From: Gordius sp. MW1
Lineage: Eukaryota > Nematomorpha > Gordioida > Gordea > Gordiidae
DNA length: 64,000 bases
Assembly: GCA_964036665.1 (NCBI GenBank)
Contig: OZ038533.1
Span: 11,988,413-12,052,412, forward strand
Direction of reading: 5' to 3'
The position numbers were made by a program, and so were the translations under genes. Under the pieces are notes generated by a model that worked only from the letters and a program-made list of their open reading frames with translations, was not told the origin of the DNA and did no database searches. Positions 11,601 through 26,600 of this stretch are shown here, piece by piece; position 1 is the first letter of the stretch; every line of letters begins with the position of its first letter.

Positions 11601-14600
11601 GCTTTTTAATTTTGACGCGTCATTTATGTTTAGGCCACACAAAGAAGCAACTCGTGAATGACGTTAAATCATCACCCGACGCATTTGGTGACGAAAAATC
11701 TAGTTGCCTTGACCTTAAGCTACCCTTGGCTACTACGGAGCGAATATACGATTTTGACGTCCCTACGTCGCTTAAAATATCTGAAGCTGAGAATGCTTTT
11801 ATCAACAAAAGCGACAGTATCAGTGCGTGTGATTTGGCTAAAAACTTCCCCACTTCTCTTTCGGCTCCGATTGACGGCTCCCTGGCAAAGAGCTTAATTA
11901 CACCTGAAAAAAATCGCACTCCTCTAAACTCATACATAGCCGATATAGTTAGGTCGGTTATTGGTTCCGCCGATAACGCTCGTCCACAGTTACACTTGTC
12001 CAAAAATTTCAATAACATTTCAAATTTAATGCCTGGCTCAAATGCTAGAGATATAAACGCGTCTCTATTAGATCAAGTTAATCAGAGTCCCACAACACTA
12101 CCACTCTGCCTATCCAAAAAGTCTAATATCGACGGCATACACTTAACGGATAAGGGTTTACAATTTATCGATGATCTTGGGCACAAAAAACTTATCCACA
12201 CTCATTACACATCTTACGGATCTAGTTACATACAATTAAATCCGACAACTTCGCTTTACGATCCTAAATATGGCCGTTCGAAATTATCACGTTCGGAATG
12301 GGATGATAGGAAAAAGCTGGCATTCCATCCGGGTGCTTTAGGACAACTCAACTCGGGGAAAATGCCAACGGCTTTTAACAACGACGCGGGCCTTTATTTG
12401 CCCTTGGGAGGAGGTTTGTTCATTTTTACATTTGGCTAAGGCTGGATTTGGGAATATTAATAGTTACCCTAGTTTAATCCGCAAACATTCTCTTGAACCT
12501 AGCTTGGTTAATGAAATGTAGAATAAATTAGAATTTATTTTAATAAAATGTCCTAGTTTTAGTATGAAGAAATGAAATATATTATCGGATTTGTTATTTA
12601 AGTGAATTTTACATTGAATTTTTCAGATGGACATGGAGGAGGTATATCAACTATCAACGAATGTTTTGATGCCATTGATGACGAAAGACCCCCACCCTAT
12701 AGCTACCAGCGCCGAGCTTCGAATAAAATTGGATCCGGTAATTATATCTTACATGGTGATAGCGGGTTCGCCACTCAGTTTTTTCTCTAAATATTCTAAA
12801 AATATGGACGTTTAACCTTGAGACGCTTTACATACCTTTTTTGTTTACCCTTTTCGAATCATTTAAAAGCTATTAAAATATTGGTGCCCCTAATTTTATT
12901 CAATATTGGTGTCCAAGGAATTTATGTTGTGAATGTTATATCTCCTACCTAAGGTATCGGCGGATTTTTTGTTAAGCCCAAAAAGCCTTTGACCCAAGGT
13001 CAGTCGCCAGTCCCAGAGAGCGGTATTATCGACGGCGGGCCTGCACCATCATTACAAGGAGATGGAGTTAGTTTGCATCCATTCGATCAAAAGGAACTTA
13101 ATGCCCTCGCACCCACGGACGACGTTATGATTTTGAATCAAACGTTTAAATCAGAAATACCGATAGGAATCGAGAATTCTAATACTGACACCGCTTTAAA
13201 CCTATTTTCCAACAATTCCTCTTCTTCTAACAACATCGTGAAAAGGAAAAGAATTACGAAAAAGAGGGGATACATCGCCGAAACTTATCCTTACTACTTA
13301 CAAGTAACGCATCGTTGTCTTATATTAAATAACACATTTCGCGGCTTTATTTAAAAGCTATAGCTGGGATCTGCTTTTCTTTAGCTGTATGTTGTGAAAA
13401 TGCCGAAATTTGTTCAATATATTAAATCAAGCTTAATGACTTAAAATGTTATTAGTTTGTCTTCTAAATTTTACTAGAAAATTGGTGGGGTTTTTTAATA
13501 AATCTTTCATTAATTTAATAAGTTGCGCTAAGGAATCGAATAAAAATGTTAATAATTTACTTTTAATAGCAAATATTAAAACACCTAAATTATGTGAAAA
13601 TACGCGCCCATTTCTTTATCGTTCAATATGATCGTGGTTGCTATAGGAACTCTTTTTCGGAGAAACGGCTCTCAAACGTGGATCCGCCTTAAAATTGGGT
13701 TTGGTGGGGGGCGGCAACAATTTAAATGTCACAACGAAACGTTCGAACCCTTCGCCAGACGATGACGTGTCCGAATTTTTGGATGCTTACCAAGAGGCTA
13801 AACTTAACGATTCAAACGTAACGGAGCTCGCCAGCTATCAGCTGGACCCCGACGTAGAGCCTTTCCATATGTTTAGCGTTATACGGAGATTTCTAGAACC
13901 TTCTATCCCATTTCAATGTATCATGGAGAGTATGAATGCTGGCTCAGAACAAAATAGCAATAATTTAAAATTTAATAAAAATCGTGCCCATCCCAATTTG
14001 CCCTACACTTCGCCGCAAAACACCTCTGTGGTTTTTCAGCATTCTTTGCATAACGCTCAGTACTCTGCCGTGGTTGGGCGACGCATACCCATGCTCGCCA
14101 AAGATTTAAACGGGAACGGCTTAAACAAGCACGTTATTTCGACGATAGCTTCCATACTTTTTGATGGCATTAATGGGAACGTTAAGTTGCGAGGATCTTC
14201 AAACCTTCCCCCCTATCTAGCAAACATGAGGCAGTCCCTTACACACGATGACTCTAGGGTTTGTGCTTCATTTTACATGCATATATATCACTTTATTCGT
14301 TTTTTTACTTCTAAGGGCTTGCTTTAATATCGGATTTCGCTGCGCAGCATAAATCGTCGTACGGGTTATTAAAACATAGCCGTGTCTTAACTTCGAATTC
14401 ACCGCGGATTTACATTTCAGACGCATAACAGCGATTTTTTAAGATGCAAAATTTTTTGTAAGCTTATTGTATGTTTTAAAATTTTTAGGTAACAGCAAAG
14501 TTTGAATTTAACCTCAAGAGTTAAAATAAACAAAAAAAAACGTTTTTAACTATCAAAAAAGTAAAATATTAATAATTACGACCGAGTTTGACCCATGAAA

Positions 14601-17600
14601 TTGAATCGGATATTTAGACAAAGATAAATTCGCGCGATTTGAATCTGATTTCGATATTAAGACAAGGTTTAAGACAAATTTCTTTTTAGACCTAATTAGG
14701 TATTAATTTGCTTAGTTTTAGCATGTAATTTTATTAGCCTACGTACAAATCCTATTCGGCGATCGGTGATTCTGGTATCCTCGTTCCCAATACTCTCGCC
14801 TACAAAACTCTGCACAAAATACATAATCCGATGACGCCTGATAAACTTCCAATATTAATTACGACAAAGTCTTTCATTTGCAGCGAAACAAAGTTGACAA
14901 AGTACAATTCGAATCGCAACGCGCTGGAAAACTATTTGCCAATCGTGACGAGTACATCAAATATATTATGCCAGCGTTCATTTATAAATTAACTTTCAAC
15001 TTCTTTTAAGATACATTGTAGTTATAAATTATGATGACCAATAATTTTTGCTTAGCTTTACCTCAAATGAACACGAATGACATTGAGGCCTTACTTGGGA
15101 ACGAATCGGATTTCCTGGAGATTTATGGTGGCCTTTCAAAAAACGGTTTGTTTAAAGGTACTTCTAATCGATAATATCATTAACTTTGCGAATATTGTTT
15201 TGTTAGTGGTAAATGGTAAAGATTGTTCTCTATATAGAGTTTTTATACTCTGTAACTATCTAATTACATCTAATGTGTGCGCTGTTTTAACTGGTAGCCT
15301 CGAAACAAGTTACGTTGGGGTTCAACGCGCCCACTTCAACCTCAATATGTCTGCAAAACACGGAGTCGATGGAGATCTATTCTGGGGATATAAGTCCACA
15401 ACTCTCTTCATCTCTATCTTACGAATACTCCGCTAGCATAGACGACGCTTGTTTGTTAGCCCACTCACCCTTTACCCCGTATATAATAAATTTTAAAATC
15501 AAACGGCTATTATATCATCAATTTGGGCAAAGAATAATATGATGCTTGCTTTACTAAATACTTGTTTGGATAGGCATTAAATATAGAGAAAGATTAGTCT
15601 CATTAAGCAGCCACATTTTTCGCAATATTTAGGACTTAGTTATTTATATCGAGAAAGTGATTAATTGTCAGGCATTTTATGAGATCACTTTCGGGTCCAA
15701 CTTGTTGGCTTATATTGAGGGCCACTATGAATCTTTTTTACTGCTATGCAATTTATTTGATTTCAAATAAAAAAAATGATGACCGCTAAATCATATTTTA
15801 ATTTGGGAATCTTTTTAATATTTTTTATAAATTTAAGCTTGTTTAACTTCTACAAATGATTAGATTTTGTTATTGATTAACGGGTAGGTTTCTTGTCAAA
15901 TTAAAAATATTAGGCGTTTGTGTTAAACTTGGAAACTTCCTGGAAAATACAGCATCTCGATTAACTTAAGGTAAAAATCTTTTATATTTGATTAGGGATC
16001 AATTTAATCAAATAACTAGTAGCACTCAAAAAAATTTGCAAAGATGGAAGAAAGATGAGGCACTTGGAATCTTAGCAACCATCTCGCCCGTACTTTATGC
16101 CAACATTCGGCATCCTCGGCTAAAATCGGAATACCCTGGTAATTTTTTTTGCCAGAACTGCGTTGGTCGGGTTGGGTCGTTGAGACCCCAAGCGTTAAGA
16201 TATTTCAAAAAAATTTATGGGCAGTTCAATTTATTCGCTTAATATTATAATCACCAACTCAAATAACGACATTAGATAATAATTTACGTGTGAAAGTTAA
16301 TGGGTTATATCTAAAAAGTTTTACAAATTTATTATTGAAAATTGCTTGCTATGGATTTTTAAAATTCGAGTATAACTATACCCAACGAGTGCTAGATATA
16401 CCCAACGAGTGCTAGAAAATATAAAATGATTGCCATTTACCTTATCGTACATGTTGTTTCTTTAGATTTCTTGTTTAAATTATCTTGTTTACAATTTTAG
16501 ACATGATCGAACGTTCAAAGCAAATCGCTAAACTATGGAGAAATATAACACCCGAGGAGAGAATTCCTTTTTTAGTAATCAGAGTTAAAATTATATTTAA
16601 CAAAATTACAAGATTTGTATCTACTTAAATATATGTACATATATATAATTTAGCAAAAAGCTAGAGAAAACCGGGCAATATTGAGAGTTCAGAAGTCTCA
16701 GCAAGTAATAAATAAAATTTTGAAAAATTTACTAAATTTTTTTGATTTTAAACGCATTTATATTTTATATTAAAGAAAACGTTGGAGCACCAGATCCTCA
16801 CTTCGATGGCATCGGTAATTGGATATATATATTATTATAAAACAATTATTTAATCGCCTGTACTGTTCAAATTTTTATAATTTTTGTTATCATTTTTTAT
16901 TTATTTATTAAATAAAAGATGATAAAGAATACTATTTTTAATCTTTAAAAGCTTACTATTTTTAACATTTTTATAGTTGAACTATTTTGCATAATAGCTT
17001 ATATTTTATTACTAAACCAATAAATTTTGAAAAGCGGTGTTTTTTATAGTTTTATCCAAACACTTAAATGCAAAAGTCTCAATAATCGATATTTTTTTAA
17101 ATAAGCAATTACAACCTCAAATTGACCCAATGCTAATAATTTTAACGATGATAAAGATTCACAAAATTTAAATAATATTAAAGATTGTTGGATTGTTGAA
17201 TCATTTTTGAAATAAATCATAGACCGTTTAAACACTAATGAGGAGTAATATATCCCCGTTTCAATATATGCCCTTAATGTAGTTGAAAACGCAATGTCAC
17301 TATTTGACAATTTTGTATAAATTTAATCATCATACTTCATGAAAGTTATTATTAAATCTAAATTCTTCCATATAAATTTTGAGACTCAATGAATTTTTAC
17401 AATAATTAATCACATTATTTTTAGGCATTATCCATTGCCACGCTTAATAATAGTTTTATTGAAAAATTAAAGGGAACTTTCCTTGTCTATTTAACATTCA
17501 TATAACTAGTCTTAAAGGCTTATTTTTGTTGTACTAAATGTAAAATAACTTGACTATAATTTGTGCTAATGTTTATCAATGTTTCGAGCCTGATGATTAT

Positions 17601-20600
17601 TTTTTGTGGTTTCACAATTTTAGCAACTATTTTTTTTTTATCATTGAAAGTTGTCGCTTTTATGACAATTTGGCATCCTACCTTTTAATTTATAATACTT
17701 TTTTAGTTTTCTTCCGAAAGATGTCAAGAGGGAGGAACGGAAATCAAAATGTCTGTACCAGAATCAAAGACTCTACAGTCTGTAAGTTAATGTTGCCATC
17801 GATAATCCTTTAAAAATATCAAGTTCTATATTATTTTTATATTATTTATAGGATGGGTTGGCGGACTTCAAAGTTTCCTTGGCTACGAAGAAAAACGAGT
17901 TACTTTTGGACGTTATAAAAATCAAAGAGGAGTATGTAGGACAAATTTCGTGTGATGATCACTCCATAAATGTGTCCATCAAAGGTTAGTAACATTAAAA
18001 AAATAAACTTTCTGTAAGTTAATTAGCTTACATATCGCACATACTTTTTTGCGTTTAGTTAATGAAAACGTCGAGACTACCTCGATCACACCTTCGGGAA
18101 TTTCTAATATTATGGATTCATATAAATTGAACATTGCGAAGGACTTAACAATTACCCATGCTTCTGCTGGTTACTTTCCTTCGGTTGTAACCCCAGAAAC
18201 GAACAGCTTAAATTTTGATACGACGATTAAAATAGAACCTTCAATTAATCCAACCCTTTGCGCTGAACAGATTGAGGATGCTCCATTGATTGTTACTCAA
18301 TATAATATAAAAGCTGAGTCTACCGATGTAATTTCAAGTGTAACTTGTTCCAACAATTTGACACATGTAAAACAATATACTGAAGGTCTGGTTCAAATTA
18401 TGGAGAATACCAATACAAATGAAATGATGAAGGATGTTGGGATAGCTGATGAAATTAGCAAGGGTCAGTTTTTAGATTTAAACCAAGCACCATGTTTGCC
18501 ATCAATTTCTGGCTCATATGCGACCATTGGAAATTCCGTCGTTTCCCCCCTAATGACAACCACGATTACTACGACATTTCAATTGAACGATCCCGTCTTT
18601 TTGCAGCCATTAATTAATGAAAATCAATCAAACGTAATCAATCACAGCGTGTTTCATTTTAAACAATAATAAATTATTTGCTCGTTGTCAATTTTAACGT
18701 TTTTGAAAATTTTAATAATTATTAATTTCTAAGGCATTTACCGTTTCCATCGCACCGAGCCCTAGTGCAGCATCGATAATTAAAACTATGGGATCTGAAC
18801 CCGATTTCTTAAATCTTGGTACGACCATAATAGATATTTATTATTATTATTTAAATTTCTTTGATTTAATAATTTTTGCTAGCTATTGCATCAACCAATC
18901 AATTGTCACTTACTTGTATCCCTTCTTCACCTCTTAACTCTCTTCTCCTAACCAAATTAAAATGCAATGAAAAAAAGGAGTTGATCGTTTCAACTGACTT
19001 ACCTGGTATTATTTATATGTGCATATTAATATTAATAGATTTAATTTTTGACACTAATTGAGCGTGTGAATTTTGTCGTAATAACACTAGCTTCGAACTC
19101 GACAGTATGCACAACAAATGGCCAACCATACACGCCTCCTGTCACGCATATCGATAAACCCACGGACATTATGATCTCCTGGTCACCCTCTCATTATTCT
19201 CAATCTATCCCCTTTGTCTCAAAACCATACTCCGTTAATTTACAGGTATTTCTTATCTAATTTCGAAATTATCACATTTCTTTTGTGGAATCTCTATGAA
19301 TATTATTGTTTAAGGTTACAACCCTTATTCAAGTTGTTAATGATCAAATTAACAATGCTGGGCTCATGACAACAATACCTATACCCTTGACGCTCTCCTA
19401 CGGGGAAAAGTCATTGCCAGCCTCACCATTCGAAAGGATTTCGATAACTCTATCAAATGCTCCCTACCAACATCAATTACATCAGAAATTGTCGGGAAAA
19501 TCCAGCCAACTGCTCGATGACATACTCAGTAAATTGTGTGATACCCAATACTTTAATTTAGATAAGGGCAAACTTAAATAACTCATATCAAATCTATCTA
19601 ATTTATGGTGTCTTATATAGGTGACCTTAGTTCAATCGAAGAAACAAAATCAATCTTTAAGGATATCTCGTGTCCAGAACTTTTGGATTACCCGCGACCC
19701 TTAATTCAGACCCCTCCATACTACCCTGGAAAAACTTATACCACACCCGACTACCTTACTAAGGTAGAGTATAAATTTGTTCCTCCGATCACATGGGTTG
19801 GTGGGACGAGCCAACCTTTAATGAAATATAAGTCACCTTCGCCCCTGCAAAATAAAGCATCGGTCGGCGTCATACTTTATAGAAGTGAATATATTTCCAC
19901 CACTACCACCAGCATACGGTTGACATCGTTTAGCAATGCCCCTCTCGTGTACAGTAGTGGCAATTCAACTACCGGTCCGAAATACAAGCGTGATCTCAAA
20001 AGGGATCATCAGCGCCTAATAGACGATGCCGGTGATCCCGCGTTCAGATACTATCCTTCGATAAAGAGATTGGCCAATGCTGACGATGAAAATATTATGG
20101 GTCAAATAGATTTCGATAAATTGAACGAAGTTTTTGGAGGAGGTCATTTCTTTTTGTAATCTATATATATCTATATGTCTCTGCTTATTTGCATTAGTTT
20201 TTTTACACTCAATTAAATTGTTGTAGGTACCTCTGGTATTATACCTAAACCAAAACCGATCTCGACCTATCACGCTTCGGTTAGTCTCGCAATGGGATCA
20301 ATACAGTCCCATGTTTGGGCCCCTGGACATTCTAATCCAGGCAACCCATCAACCCTCGCCATTTTGATTAACCCCGCCAGGAGTGAGGCCGTTAGTATGC
20401 CCCAAATGCATCTCCCGCCCTACCAAGTTTCGCAGTCCTCCACTTTCAGGCAATTCAAAAATTATGGGAGTGTAAGCGTTCAACTCACTACCAACGCGCA
20501 AATTTTACAGCAATACGCCTTTCACGACGTCAAACAACAGCAGTTACGGCAACCGAGTTACGTTACGTGCTCCGCCATTTTTTCAGACTATGCCAACCCA

Positions 20601-23600
20601 AGTTTTTACCCTCCTGCCCAGGTCAATGTAGACCTCAAAAGCATTGCGCTTCATCCAGCTCTTGCTACAAATGTGGTTGGCCAATCTAACATGTTAGCTC
20701 CAAGTTCGGGGTCGTTTCAGGGAGGTTCAAAGTTTATGTATACTTCTCTTAACAACACATTTGAGCAAAGCAACAAAGTTTTGGGGAATAATTTTGCTTG
20801 GCCTCGAAACGCGCTTAATGATCCTTACGTTTCCCCCCGCCAAATGGGTGGCGACGGTAATTTTGGGGCATCGTCATCTAAAATACATACCAATCAGATG
20901 ATGAATTTTACTAGCCCCCATAAAAGCTTAATTAAAACGAGTCAAAACACTAACAACATGTACATTATAGCTCCTAATGACAGCCCCGTTGTAACGAAAC
21001 CATTGATATTTAGTCCTAATAACAATCAAAGCATCCACCCCTATGTTTATGATAAAACATTGTCTAGTAATTTATTTGACCCGAACCTAAGCGAAATTCA
21101 AACTGATGATCCTTCGGTTTATCAAAATTGGTTGCTGCGACGAGATGCGCTTCTGCAAGAAAATCTTACCAAGATGGCTACTGATATTGCCAAAGTTCGT
21201 TTAATCATTACTTTTTTTATAAACCAATTTCGAACTTGTTTCTAATAAATAAATTTGAAAATATAAATTATTATAGCTTAGGAAAAGGAAAAAGTCGTTA
21301 GCATCCAAACAACGGCAACTTCGAAAAACTGGAGATAAGGGCTCCGATCTCCCAGAACAAGAAGCCCGAGAATTGGCGCAATTGAACGCTAACATAGCCG
21401 CGATGCAAAAGCATATTGAGGCTTTGAGGAAGGAAGTCAAACAACACAAAACTCTCATATCCGATTTTCAAATGAAAGAAGACGTAGTATATCAATTTCA
21501 TTTATATGTTACATAGTATTTTGTTTTAGCAGCTCGCACTAGATAATTTTTCTCATTTGTGATCTAGCGAGAAAAGTCCAACCTTACCATCAACTATCCA
21601 ATCGTACAAAGCTTGGGTATCGAAGTATGTTCAGCCCAAATTGGGATTCCTACCCTATTACCCGCCGCGACTCAATATCTACAAGTAACGAGCTCGGTAA
21701 ATGCACCCATGCAATCTCCTCACCCTTTCCCTTCCCCAAACCCTATATTGAGTCCCAATGTACAATTTTCATCGCGTCAAATGTATCGCTTGACGAGCCC
21801 TTCCATCGTGTCATCCATCCAGTTTTCACCCAATTACGCGACCCCTATGACCAAGCAAATGTATTACGGGAACGATATGGCGCCCTTTAACCCTACATTT
21901 AAAAACTACCTCCCTGTCCATCGAATGAATCCCCATAATTTTAGTCCGTCACGCAGGATTCCCAGCGAAACTGTCAATCCGCCTGCTTACAATAATCAAG
22001 ATCATATGGGCTTGAGGTAAAATAATACCGAAATTAGCGCTTACTTTTTTACGTTTTACAGGTATCCAGATGCCAACGTTCCTCGTCTCAATTCCACCTA
22101 CCAACAACGTGCGATGTTTAATAACTACAATGGAAGTGCCAGGAACCTTGAAGGTTGTTATGGAAACGTGCCGTCATCACAAACGTTACCCGAAAACTTT
22201 AGTGATATGCGGTACTCAAACAATTTGTTGCCTACCACCGCGGCCCATTACTCTGCCGATAATCAATTCGGCAAATACGGTCATTACGGCGCTTTACACA
22301 GGTTACCCACATACGCGGGAGAGAGGATTTCACCGCGCACTCCTACCCCCATTTCAAATTACGACGTTTTATCCTCTAAATATGGCGCTCCTTTTAATAC
22401 CTCCCTGTATCAGCAGGATCAATCTCTGAGCTCGCCTAGAATGAGGGGCAACGTTGCTATGCAACAAGCTTACGATGAAATGTACAACAAAAACATACAC
22501 GCAGCAGCATCACCTAATCGATACCTATCTCCATCGAGTTTTAGGGCCTGTTATACGGGTAACACTGATACACAATTGTCATACCTAAATAATGGACCCA
22601 TCAACTCGGGACAATTTCCAGACACAAACGGGTCTAACTATTACTTCGATCGAAAATACAAAGAGGGATTTAATTATAGCAAGGGAGTTCAATTTCAAAT
22701 GTCACCCACTATGTCGTATACTAGCCCGAATTACGACACAAATTTTAACGTAGATATGAATAGTCCGCCTCGGCCTAAATCTGTAGTAAATCTTTATTCT
22801 GGCAGTACGGGCGTCGAAGTTAGTGGTCACACGATAAATTCCCGTTTCAATTATACTTCTATGGGCAATCAGCCGAATATGCCTTTTGTTACGTTTAGGC
22901 GCAGTTTGACAGAAGCTAATCTCCTCCCTCAATATACCTTTGCCCTCCAAGACAATTTGATGACCTATTGTAAGCCAAATCTCAACCAAATGCCGCAGCC
23001 GTACACGTGTAACTCGATAGCCTTCGAACAACCTTATGCCCCAACACAACAGGCACACTTCATCAGTATGTATAATAATAGGGGCGCTACCCCGCAACAG
23101 CACGTGATGATGGTCAGGCCACAACAACAGCAACTCGTCTCGCACCCCTACCCCCCAGACAAATATCATCCTCAACTTCAGCCCCACTACAACAGGTTAT
23201 ACTCCTACCCGGGTTTGCGTAGAAAAATTATGATTATTTGTACATTGTAGGGCAATTAAAAGTCTATAATTATAATTACTATAGAGGAAGGCGAATATAC
23301 TATTTGGTTTCAAAACCCAGTTGTTTCTCGAGGTTTTTATGTGGATTATTAAAACCTTCAAGTTATATTCAATGTCCACTTTGATTTGCGTCGAAAAATG
23401 TAAATTTATCTAGGGCCTAGTATGGGTTTTAATATAATGAGACTGCACCACATTATGACAGGTACGGAGACAACAACGTGCCCCGAAATTTTCATTACGC
23501 CGCATGCTCGCAAAGCACGCTCAAGCAATCATACGTTCGGGCTATACCGCACGCGCCACCCTCTTACAATCGCCCCAAGATGCCATCCGATTACGACACA

Positions 23601-26600
23601 GCGCCATCTCATCGAGCCCCTATTTTACCTCCCGCATCTATTAACAGTTACCCGTCCTCGACCACTCCCAATACATCTTCTTCGGTGGCCCGATTTTTGT
23701 TGTGCGAAACTGTAAATCAATCTGGACAAACGATCAATGACGTTACCCTACCCTGCTCCGCCTACACCATTTTCGGGCTGGGAAACGTCGATAAAAGTAT
23801 GCCTTAGATTTGTGTAGATGATTGAAATTCTAAATTCGTGTTTTAGACTTAGCGCTGCTGGACAATAAGTTTGGATCTTTTCAACTCGCCATTCTGCCCA
23901 ATTACTACGGGGAATTTCCTTACGGTCGTTTTACCATGTCGGCATCACATTTGTTGCATTCAAATGTACTGAAAACGTCTACCCAAAAACATTATATTAT
24001 GCAACACCTACCCAAATTGGAAAAAATATTGCCCTTCTCACCTTCATGTTTACACATCAAGAAAGAGGAAAAGATTAAGAGAAAAAAGGGAAAAGTCTCA
24101 TGTAATTACTATTCGCGTATTTAGTTTATTTAAAAATGTTTTTTAGGCGAAGCATTGCTCGATGAGGAAATTGCCGCCATTACAGAGGATAAAGAATTTC
24201 TAAAAAATTTTGATCTCTCTTCACAAAACTCAAAGTAGGCATTTAATTTGAAATGATCCCTATTTATCTATTTATTTAAGTTCCCCTGAAACCTCTTGTT
24301 CTCCTCCACTTGAAAAGATCCAACATTTAGACGAACAATGTGTTAATAACTCTGTACAAGGCGATCCCCTCTTCCAAAAGTCAAAGGATTTGGATGTGAA
24401 TTTGCGAAAGGACAAGATAATAACTTCAGAATCCATGTTTACTTCCTTAGTCACCCTCGATACCGAAAAGGCTTTCGAAAAGGAATCTACTGCTGACTCA
24501 CCCGAAATACCTATATTGGTTGCCCTTGGGCCAAAAGGCAAATATAAAACTAATAACCATTAATTTAATTATATGTTTTATGCATTTGTAGAATTGGGTG
24601 TTCCTTCTCCCCTCGATAAAAATGTACACGAATCGAAGAATATAAAAGACGAAATTACTTCTAATGAGACAATTGTGTGTGATCCCGATGCTAAATCGAA
24701 TATATTATTTAAAGAAAATTTGCCTAGCCAAGACATATTAAATACCGTCACTGATGAGTATATTTTAATTAAGGAGTATCGAATTAATTTTAATCTTTTC
24801 ATAGTAACTTGACTGTGACACTCGTCATCGACAAGGACAAGCAAGATGCCTTAGCTGCTATAATGCAACGATTAGGGTATCTCTTAGGCTTTGATGATCC
24901 CCTCGAATATTCTGTTGAAAAAAATGTTAATACCCTTGAGGAACTGGATGCAGGGAATGAAGCCATATCCGATAAGATTGTGAAGAAAGTAACCCACATT
25001 TTGGACCGTAAATTGCCTCTTATTGGCGAGCAATATGGGGTACACCAATCGAAGACTGTCGCAAATATGCCTTCGACATCAGTTGTTTATCAATCGGCCC
25101 ACGCTTTTATGGGTATATATTTTAACTTTTTTATTTCTAAATGTTATATTTGTAGAAAATTCGAAATCGAATAATGCGGAAGTTAGGTTGTTGAAGGAAT
25201 CAACTCCTCTATCTATGTTTATATCGACCATAAAATATTGTTACAGCTGTAACAAAGCCATTCTAACGCCTCACATGGAGACCACGAAAAATGATTTGCT
25301 AAACCTTTTGACATTGATCGATGGCCCGTTCGGTGCAATAAGTTTTCGTGATTTTTGCAGCAACAATTGCATATTCCAATGTATATTTAACCGTAAAAAA
25401 CCTCGCTTATTTTGGGGCACACAGCTAGAGTCGAACGCTTCATTGTTACCCCCAATAAATCAACGTGGATCGAAAGGTTCCTCTAAAAATAAAAATTCTC
25501 TGGCTTCTGTGATTGGTAACGTGAAAGTGGTGAATACCTCAGTTGGGATCACTAATAAGGCAAGCCTTACCGATGCCCAGAACAAAGGAAAAATTGCGCA
25601 AAACACCATGCACAATCAATTGCTGTTTAGCTCCTTTAGAACGTATAAAGGTAAAAAATATAAAATATGGAGTTCGTCATCGAGCAGCAAAATGCCAGTG
25701 AACGGAACCGGTAACTTAGCCGTGGCAAAGTTAGTCATGGACGAACAAGATAGACTAGAAATTTACACAAAGCACCTTCTCAAATCCTTTGTCCACATGT
25801 CTCTTTGGGACACAGCTCCTTTCGACCATCGAATATGCTTGTTCTGCGATATCATGGGTGATGGTTCGCCAGATAAATTATCTAGGTATAACAAACCTTA
25901 TTATATCGATTGATTTATTTTTCACCAAGTCTTGCAGCACAACACTAAATTTTAACGATTTTATTACTTGATTTATTAAGGCTTTTGAATCTTGACATCG
26001 ATAAGTGGGTACACCTGAATTGTGCCCTTTGGTCCAGTGAAGTGTACGAGACCGTGAGTGGTGCTTTGATGAACGTTGAAACGGCAATTAAAAGAGGTGC
26101 CGGATCCTATTGCGCCCACTGTGCAAAGCCTGGTGCCACGTGTGATTGCAATCATGACGTCTGCAATAACGTTTACCACTTCCCTTGCGCCCTAACGACC
26201 GCTTGCACTTTTTTTGATGACAAAGTAAGCTCGCGATCTGTTACTATTTACAAATTTTTGGTTTATTTTGAATTCACATCTACAAAGTGTTTGCTTTTTT
26301 AGACCCTGCTTTGCCCCCTTCACAACACCGACGTGGAAACGACTGGTCAAAATGTTCTCACCTCTTTCACCGTGAATAGGCGAGTGTTTGTCGATCGTAA
26401 CCTAGCCCAGCAAATATCTAGGTAACACGTTTGTTTTGAACTTTATTGAACCCCTAAATCTCTTTTTAATTTGGTATAGCGTAATGCAAAAATTGGATAC
26501 CTGCACATTCCGTATCGGTGCGTTGATATTTAACGACCTTGGACAACTCTTACCTGAACAGCTGCAAAACTTTCATAACGTCAATTTCATTTATCCCGTA

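Noticed and set aside
16375-16416. Two tandem copies of ATACCCAACGAGTGCTAGA
   Set aside because: A simple 21-bp intronic duplication; nothing indicates function.
22070-23715. Alternative long frames over the KMT2 disordered exons (22070-22429, 22702-23187 minus, 23422-23715)
   Set aside because: Shadows of the Tyr/Pro/Asn-rich frame, which alone joins its neighbours by splice sites and lacks stops over its full length.
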